Shown here: in pieces, positions 59,465 to 64,000 of the stretch
Layout: each line of letters starts with the position of its first letter
How positions within the stretch are numbered: the stretch's first letter is position 1
NCBI RefSeq assembly: GCF_003112775.1
Contig: NZ_BFCH01000018.1
Location: forward strand, 1-64,000
DNA from: Mycobacterium montefiorense
Lineage (GTDB): Bacteria; Actinomycetota; Actinomycetes; Mycobacteriales; Mycobacteriaceae
Direction: 5' to 3'
DNA length: 64,000 bases
Notes under the pieces: model-generated
Told to the model about the DNA's origin: nothing
The model's input: the letters and a program-made list of their open reading frames with translations, nothing else
The model's database searches: none
Program-made: the position numbers and the translations under genes

Positions 59465-60588
59465 TGCGGATCGGGATGGTCTGTCCCTACTCGTTCGACG
59501 TGCCGGGCGGGGTGCAGTCGCATGTCTTACAGCTGGCCGAGGTGATGCGCGCACGGGGCCATGAGGTCAGTGTGCTGGCTCCGGCGTCGCCGCATGCCGC
59601 GCTGCCGGACTACGTCGTCTCCGCCGGAAAGGCCGTCGCGATTCCGTACAACGGCTCGGTGGCTCGGCTCCGATTCGGCCCGGCGACCCACCGCAAGGTC
59701 AAGAAGTGGCTTGGCGAAGGCGCTTTCGACGTCTTGCACCTGCACGAGCCCAATGCGCCGAGCCTGTCGATGCTGGCCCTGAATATCGCTGCCGGGCCAA
59801 TTGTGGCGACCTTTCACACCTCGACCACCAAATCATTGACGCTGACCGTCTTCCAGGGTTTCCTGCGGCCGATGCACGAGAAGATCGTCGGCCGCATCGC
59901 GGTGTCCGACCTGGCTCGGCGCTGGCAGGTGGAGGCGCTCGGGACGGATGCGGTGGAGATCCCCAACGGGGTCGACGTCGACTCCCTGGCCTCGGCGCCG
60001 CAGTTGGACGGGTATCCGCGGCAGGGCAAGACGGTGTTGTTCTTGGGCCGCTACGACGAGCCGCGCAAGGGCATGGCGGTGCTCATCGAGGCGCTGCCTC
60101 AGGTGGTGGAGCACTTTCCGGATCTTCAAGTGCTGGTCGTCGGCCACGGCGATGAGGACGACTTGCGCACGCAGGTAGGTGCATTGGCGGCGAACATGCG
60201 CTTCCTCGGTCTGGTCGACGACGACGGAAAGGCGTCGGCGATGCGCAGCGCCGATGTCTACTGCGCGCCCAACATGGGCGGGGAGAGCTTCGGCATCGTC
60301 CTGGTGGAGGCGATGGCTGCCGGGACGCCAGTGGTGGCCAGCGACCTGGACGCCTTCCGTCGCGTGCTGCGCGATGGGGAGGCCGGGCGGCTGTTTCCGG
60401 TCGGCGATGCGGCCGGGCTGGCCGATGGGCTGATCGAGATGCTGGAAAACGACGTGCTGCGCGAACGGTACGCGGCGGCCGCGTGCGAAGTGGTGGCACG
60501 CTACGACTGGTCGGTGGTGGCCAGTCAGATCATGCGGGTGTACGAGACGGTTGCCGGTTCGGGCGTCAAGGTTCAGGTGGCCAGCTGA
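59464..60588 (+). CDS. pimA: Phosphatidylinositol mannosyltransferase PimA
   Basis: 374 residues, GT4 family. VPGGVQSHVLQL is the N-terminal lipid and inositol site, FLGRYDEPRKGMAVL the start of the donor domain, and PNMGGESFGIVLVEAMAAG the GDP-mannose EX7E site. It adds the first mannose to phosphatidylinositol. Start ATG overlaps the patA stop by 1 bp. Confidence 0.95.
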   Translation: MRIGMVCPYSFDVPGGVQSHVLQLAEVMRARGHEVSVLAPASPHAALPDYVVSAGKAVAIPYNGSVARLRFGPATHRKVKKWLGEGAFDVLHLHEPNAPSLSMLALNIAAGPIVATFHTSTTKSLTLTVFQGFLRPMHEKIVGRIAVSDLARRWQVEALGTDAVEIPNGVDVDSLASAPQLDGYPRQGKTVLFLGRYDEPRKGMAVLIEALPQVVEHFPDLQVLVVGHGDEDDLRTQVGALAANMRFLGLVDDDGKASAMRSADVYCAPNMGGESFGIVLVEAMAAGTPVVASDLDAFRRVLRDGEAGRLFPVGDAAGLADGLIEMLENDVLRERYAAAACEVVARYDWSVVASQIMRVYETVAGSGVKVQVAS

Positions 60589-61607
60589 TGACCTGGCTGC
60601 TCGCGGTCCTCATCGTGCTGCTCATTGTGTTTGCGCTGATCGGCATTTGGGCGATCCGGACGGCCCAGCGGCTGGACCGGCTCAACGTCCGCTACGACCT
60701 GTCCTGGCAGGCGCTGGACGGCGCGCTGGCGCGGCGCGCGGTGGTCGCACGCGCTGTCGCGATCGACGCCTACGGCGGCTCCACCGAAGGCCGAAAACTT
60801 TCCGCGCTGGCCGATGCCGCCGAGCGGGCGACCCGCCAGGCGCGGGAGAACGCCGAAAACGAGCTTTCGGCGGCGCTGGCGACTGTCGACCCGGCGGCCC
60901 TGCCCGCCGGTCTGATCGCCGAACTGGCCGACGCCGAGGCCCGGCTGCTGCTGGCTCGCCGATTCCACAACGACGCGGTCCGCGACACCCTCGCGCTGGC
61001 CGAGCGGCGCCCGGTACGCGCCCTTCGGCTCGGTGGAACAGCCACGCTGCCAAGTTATTTCGAGATCGTCGAGCGGCCGCACGCGCTGGCGTATACCGGT
61101 CACGGGATGCCCAAACACCGCACCTCGGCGCGGGTGGTGTTGGTCGACGAGACCGGCGCGGTGCTGTTGCTGTGCGGCTCGGATCCGGCGGTCGCCGACG
61201 CGCCCCGGTGGTGGTTCACCGTGGGCGGTGAGGTGCGGCCGGGCGAGCGGTTGGCCGCGGCCGCAGCGCGAGAGTTGGGCGAGGAGACCGGTTTACAGGT
61301 CGCGTCGGGCGACATGATCGGACCGATCTGGCGCCGCGATGAGGTGTTCGAGTTCAACGGCACGCTGATCGATAGCGAGGAGTTCTTCTTCGTGCACCGC
61401 ACCCAACGCTTCGAGCCGTCCTGCACCGGCCGGACCGAACTGGAACGCCGCTACATTCACTGCCACCGCTGGTGCGATGCCAACGACATCGCCGAACTGG
61501 TGGGCGCGGGCCAGACCGTTTACCCACGCCAGCTGTCCGAACTGCTCGCCGATGCGATCGCATTGGCGAGCAGTCGGGCGCCGGGGCCGCTGTTGGGAAT
61601 TCGCTGA
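60588..61607 (+). CDS. Membrane-anchored LemA-like plus Nudix protein (Rv2609c-like)
   Basis: 339 residues. One N-terminal membrane helix (about 3-23), a helical LemA-like middle part, and a Nudix domain (about 175-335) with a perfect Nudix box: GGEVRPG..REL..EETGL. The hydrolysed nucleotide is unknown. The ATG overlaps the pimA stop. Ends 6 bp from the convergent PE gene. Confidence 0.85.
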   Translation: MTWLLAVLIVLLIVFALIGIWAIRTAQRLDRLNVRYDLSWQALDGALARRAVVARAVAIDAYGGSTEGRKLSALADAAERATRQARENAENELSAALATVDPAALPAGLIAELADAEARLLLARRFHNDAVRDTLALAERRPVRALRLGGTATLPSYFEIVERPHALAYTGHGMPKHRTSARVVLVDETGAVLLLCGSDPAVADAPRWWFTVGGEVRPGERLAAAAARELGEETGLQVASGDMIGPIWRRDEVFEFNGTLIDSEEFFFVHRTQRFEPSCTGRTELERRYIHCHRWCDANDIAELVGAGQTVYPRQLSELLADAIALASSRAPGPLLGIR

Positions 61608-61613
61608 GGAGAG

Positions 61614-62921
61614 CTAGAGCCCGTTCGACGGGACGAGCAGGGCGCCCGCGGGCGGCGGTCCCGCGGCCAGCGCGAGCCCGAAACCCGGGATTGCGGCGGC
61701 GCCCGCCGGCGGTCCCGCGGCCAGCGGGAGCCCGAAACCCGGGATTGCGGCGGCGCCCGCCGGCTGTCCCAATGCCAGCGGGAGCCCGACACCCGGGCCT
61801 GCGCCGGCGACGGCGAGCGAGCCGATGGACTGCAGCGGCCCGGGAAGCCCGGTGGCGTAACCGAATTCGACTAACGGCTGCAGGAACGGTTGCAGCAGAT
61901 CGGCCAGCGGATTCCCCAGGATGGGGATCAGCCGCAGTGGATCCAGCAGCGGCAAATTCATGGTGGGGACGATGAAGTAGGTCGTGTTGCCGATCTGCTG
62001 TTGGATCGCGGTGGCAAGTTGCGCAGCGGTCAGCAACGGAGTTTGGGTGTGCAGCGGCAAGCCGAAAAGGGCGTTGAGGTCGGCCGAGATATTGAAAATG
62101 CCCGCGGGAAACTGTGCGACGGGGTCCCACTGGATGCCGTAAATGGCGGTCGTGTAGATGGTGTCTATCGGCGTAGGCACGTGAAATCCGGTGAAGGCCC
62201 CCGGGATAAAGCGGGTCAGGATGCCGCCGGTCACCGGATTGTTCGGATCGGCGAGCATCATGAAGTTCAGCAGGTTGGGGCTCGGCCGCAGGGCGGCTGG
62301 TAGGGCGTCGAGATAGCGCATCTCCATCGTGGCGATCGTGGCGCTCTGCGAATAGCCGACGACGAGGATTTGGTCGCCCGCGGCGGTATGGGTCATCACC
62401 GCGTTGTTCAGTATCGCGATGCCCTCTTGGACCGACTGCCCAAAGGTTTGGCTGTTGAGGCCGGTGAGCGGCCACAGCTGCTCGGGCGTGGTTAGACCCT
62501 GCGCGGTATAGGTGGGGTAGTTCGGGAGGACGTACGTTTGGTAGACCGCCTGCAGATAGCTGGCACTGGGTTCCGGGTTGCCGGTACCGCCCATGATCAG
62601 TGCAATCTGGTTGCCTGCCGCCGACTGCATGGCGGACGCGTTGGATGCCTCGGCTTGGGCGTAGTTGTTCTCTGCGATTGTCAGCGTTTGCACGAATTGG
62701 TCGTGGAACAGTTCCGCCCGCGCGGCTAGCGTCTGATACTGCGCGGCCTGGGCGTCCAGGAATCCGGCCATGCGCACCGACACCGAATCCGTAGCCGGCG
62801 GCAGCACTCCCGTCGTCGGGGCTGCCGCGGCCGTGTTCGTCGCATCGAGTGCCGCACCGATCCCTTGCAACTCGTCGGCGGCCGCCCCTATCGCGTCGGG
62901 GTCAGTGATCACGTATGGCAT
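61614..62921 (-). CDS. PE protein with a PE-PPE hydrolase domain
   Basis: 435 residues from the ATG at 62921 (AGGAGG eight bases upstream). The PE domain (1-95) ends in NNYAQAEASN, a YxxxE type VII secretion signal. Residues about 145-370 are the PE-PPE alpha/beta hydrolase domain, with ILVVGYSQSATIA carrying the nucleophile Ser. The C-terminus has 18-residue repeats (unit AAGPPAGAAAIPGFGLPL). Secreted serine esterase activity on lipids is known for relatives. The PPE gene lies upstream, 16 bp away, so the order is PPE then PE. Confidence 0.88.
   Translation of the reverse strand: MPYVITDPDAIGAAADELQGIGAALDATNTAAAAPTTGVLPPATDSVSVRMAGFLDAQAAQYQTLAARAELFHDQFVQTLTIAENNYAQAEASNASAMQSAAGNQIALIMGGTGNPEPSASYLQAVYQTYVLPNYPTYTAQGLTTPEQLWPLTGLNSQTFGQSVQEGIAILNNAVMTHTAAGDQILVVGYSQSATIATMEMRYLDALPAALRPSPNLLNFMMLADPNNPVTGGILTRFIPGAFTGFHVPTPIDTIYTTAIYGIQWDPVAQFPAGIFNISADLNALFGLPLHTQTPLLTAAQLATAIQQQIGNTTYFIVPTMNLPLLDPLRLIPILGNPLADLLQPFLQPLVEFGYATGLPGPLQSIGSLAVAGAGPGVGLPLALGQPAGAAAIPGFGLPLAAGPPAGAAAIPGFGLALAAGPPPAGALLVPSNGL
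61674..61800. repeat. 54-bp tandem repeat in the PE gene
   Basis: Two full copies start at 61674 and 61728 and a third begins at 61782 before diverging. Each unit encodes 18 residues rich in Ala, Gly and Pro in the C-terminal tail of the PE protein. Confidence 0.85.
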
Positions 62922-62937
62922 CGGGCGTGCCTCCTGA

Positions 62938-64000
62938 CTAGTCCACCATTCGGCGCGGTGGCCCACCCGCGCGGTGCGCGGCGACCGCTGGAGCGGCCGC
63001 GCTCATCAATCGCCCGGGCACATTCATCGAGGGCGGGTGCGGGGTGGCGGGCAGGCTGGTTGACAGTGGGCTCACCGTGGCAGTGGCCACCCCGGCCGCC
63101 GCGGGAACTTGGGGTGCCGCGGGCGTGGCATTGGCCCAGGTCGCCGGCACGGACAACGGCCCAACGGTGGAAGCCCTGCCCATTCCCCCGGTCATCACGG
63201 CGCCCGTGAGCTGCACCGCGCCCGGCCCGCCCACAGCCGGACTGACCGTCGACGCCAGGAAGGGATCCATTGCCGGGACACTGGCGGCACCGCTGAGCAA
63301 TGGGTTCGCGCCGGACATGAGCTGGCCCATCGCCATTTGCATCGGTTCCATCGCGAACTGCGCGGGCGTCGAGAGCATCTGCAGCTGCGTCATCGGGTTC
63401 ATCAGCTGCTGGGTCAGCGAATTGAACAGCGAGTCGAACAGCCGCTGAAGGGGCGAGATGTAGGTGAGGGTAGGCAAGCTGAACAGGTTCAGCGGCGGGT
63501 TGCTGAACGGCGTCCATCCCGCCTGAGCCGCCGTGATGCTCGCGTCATAGCCCGTCATGGCCGTCACGTCCTGGGCCCACATCTCGGTGTAGTCGGCCTC
63601 GGTCGCCGCGATTGCCGCGGTGTTTTGCCCCAAGATGTTGGTCGCGATCAGCGTCATCAGCAGGGTGCGATTGGCCACGACGACCTCGGGGGGCACCGTC
63701 GCGGTAAACGCCGCTTCGAATGCGCCGGCCGATAACCGGGTCTGGGTGGCCAGCAGCTCTGCGTTTGCCGACGTCGCGGTCAACCATTGCACGTAGGGAG
63801 TGGCTGCATTTGCCATCATCGTCGCCGCCAGGCCCTGCCAGGGCCCGCTGGTCAGCGACGACACCGTCGACTGGAAGGAGCTTGCCGTAGACCCCAACTG
63901 GGCGGCCACCGTATCCCAGGCTGCTGCCGCAGCCCACATCGTCCCCGACCGCGGTCCGGCGTACATGCGAGCGGAGTTAATTTCTGGCGGCAACAGCACG
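62938..64000 (-). CDS. PPE-family protein, 5' end outside the window
   Basis: At least 353 residues. The visible N-terminus [18 protein letters not shown] normally follows MDFG or similar, so the real start is probably a few codons beyond the right edge; the GTG at 63999 is within that signature. The PPE domain shows [11 protein letters not shown] (WxG-like motif) and [18 protein letters not shown]. The C-terminus is Pro/Ala-rich. It is followed by the PE gene after 16 bp, in the reverse of the usual PE-PPE order. Confidence 0.85.
   Translation of the reverse strand, partial: VLLPPEINSARMYAGPRSGTMWAAAAAWDTVAAQLGSTASSFQSTVSSLTSGPWQGLAATMMANAATPYVQWLTATSANAELLATQTRLSAGAFEAAFTATVPPEVVVANRTLLMTLIATNILGQNTAAIAATEADYTEMWAQDVTAMTGYDASITAAQAGWTPFSNPPLNLFSLPTLTYISPLQRLFDSLFNSLTQQLMNPMTQLQMLSTPAQFAMEPMQMAMGQLMSGANPLLSGAASVPAMDPFLASTVSPAVGGPGAVQLTGAVMTGGMGRASTVGPLSVPATWANATPAAPQVPAAAGVATATVSPLSTSLPATPHPPSMNVPGRLMSAAAPAVAAHRAGGPPRRMVD

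Noticed and set aside
1..64000. CRISPR array
   Set aside because: No series of direct repeats with regular spacers was found; the repeats seen are coding tandem repeats or short operator-like motifs.

Overview
The window comes from a non-tuberculous mycobacterium. The evidence is high GC, frequent GTG starts, PE and PPE proteins, DUF732 secreted proteins, DUF3349 proteins, a CmtR-type regulator, and the phosphatidylinositol mannoside operon thrS, HIT protein, pgsA1, patA, pimA, Nudix. Both ends match conserved M. tuberculosis neighbourhoods: Rv2672-Rv2668 on the left and Rv2614c-Rv2608 on the right. The middle is species-specific accessory content around a tRNA cluster. Names tied to Rv numbers rest on remembered family sequences and gene order; no search was run.

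Layout. 1-6.5 kb: lipoprotein end fragment, ribD-type reductase, AFG1/ZapE-like ATPase, acetyltransferase, secreted proteins, two DUF732 proteins, a CtaG-like membrane protein and a lipoprotein. 6.5-7.6 kb: cmtR overlapping a CDF metal exporter. 7.6-13 kb: envelope glycan genes (two glycosyltransferases, GAP-type membrane protein, polysaccharide deacetylase, GtrA protein). 13-17 kb: two phoU plus DUF3349 modules flanking gene-poor DNA with one small membrane peptide. 17-19.2 kb: PPE protein. 19.2-21.4 kb: an orphan multi-pass membrane protein and an ATPase stump beside tRNA-Val, tRNA-Cys, tRNA-Gly and a second tRNA-Val.

21.5-36 kb: lipid and small-molecule metabolism (enoyl-CoA hydratase, two acyl-CoA ligases, acyl-CoA-dehydrogenase-like protein, SDR, catalase-like protein, GCS2 ligase) with LysR and TetR regulators and a STAS protein. 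The enoyl-CoA hydratase at 22.1 kb and the acyl-CoA ligase at 34.5 kb are each broken by a small frameshift. 36-46 kb: an aromatic-acid catabolic region. A minus-strand operon encodes dioxygenase alpha and beta subunits, an 88-residue protein, a dihydrodiol dehydrogenase and a class II aldolase-type decarboxylase candidate, with an IclR regulator. Nearby pcaHGB would open the protocatechuate ring and isomerise the product. The two blocks may form one route from an aromatic dicarboxylate through protocatechuate, but no ferredoxin or reductase for the dioxygenase is present.

46-54 kb: EthR-like regulator, methyltransferase, 7Fe ferredoxin, two regulators with cysteine-rich C-termini resembling Fe-S sensors (one divergent from a doxX gene over a repeated operator-like motif), cupin, nitronate monooxygenase, aldo/keto reductase, thioesterase and a family 2 glycosyltransferase. 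55-61.6 kb: the tightly overlapping PIM operon. 61.6-64 kb: a convergent PPE-PE pair in which the PE protein carries a PE-PPE hydrolase domain; the PPE gene runs off the right edge.
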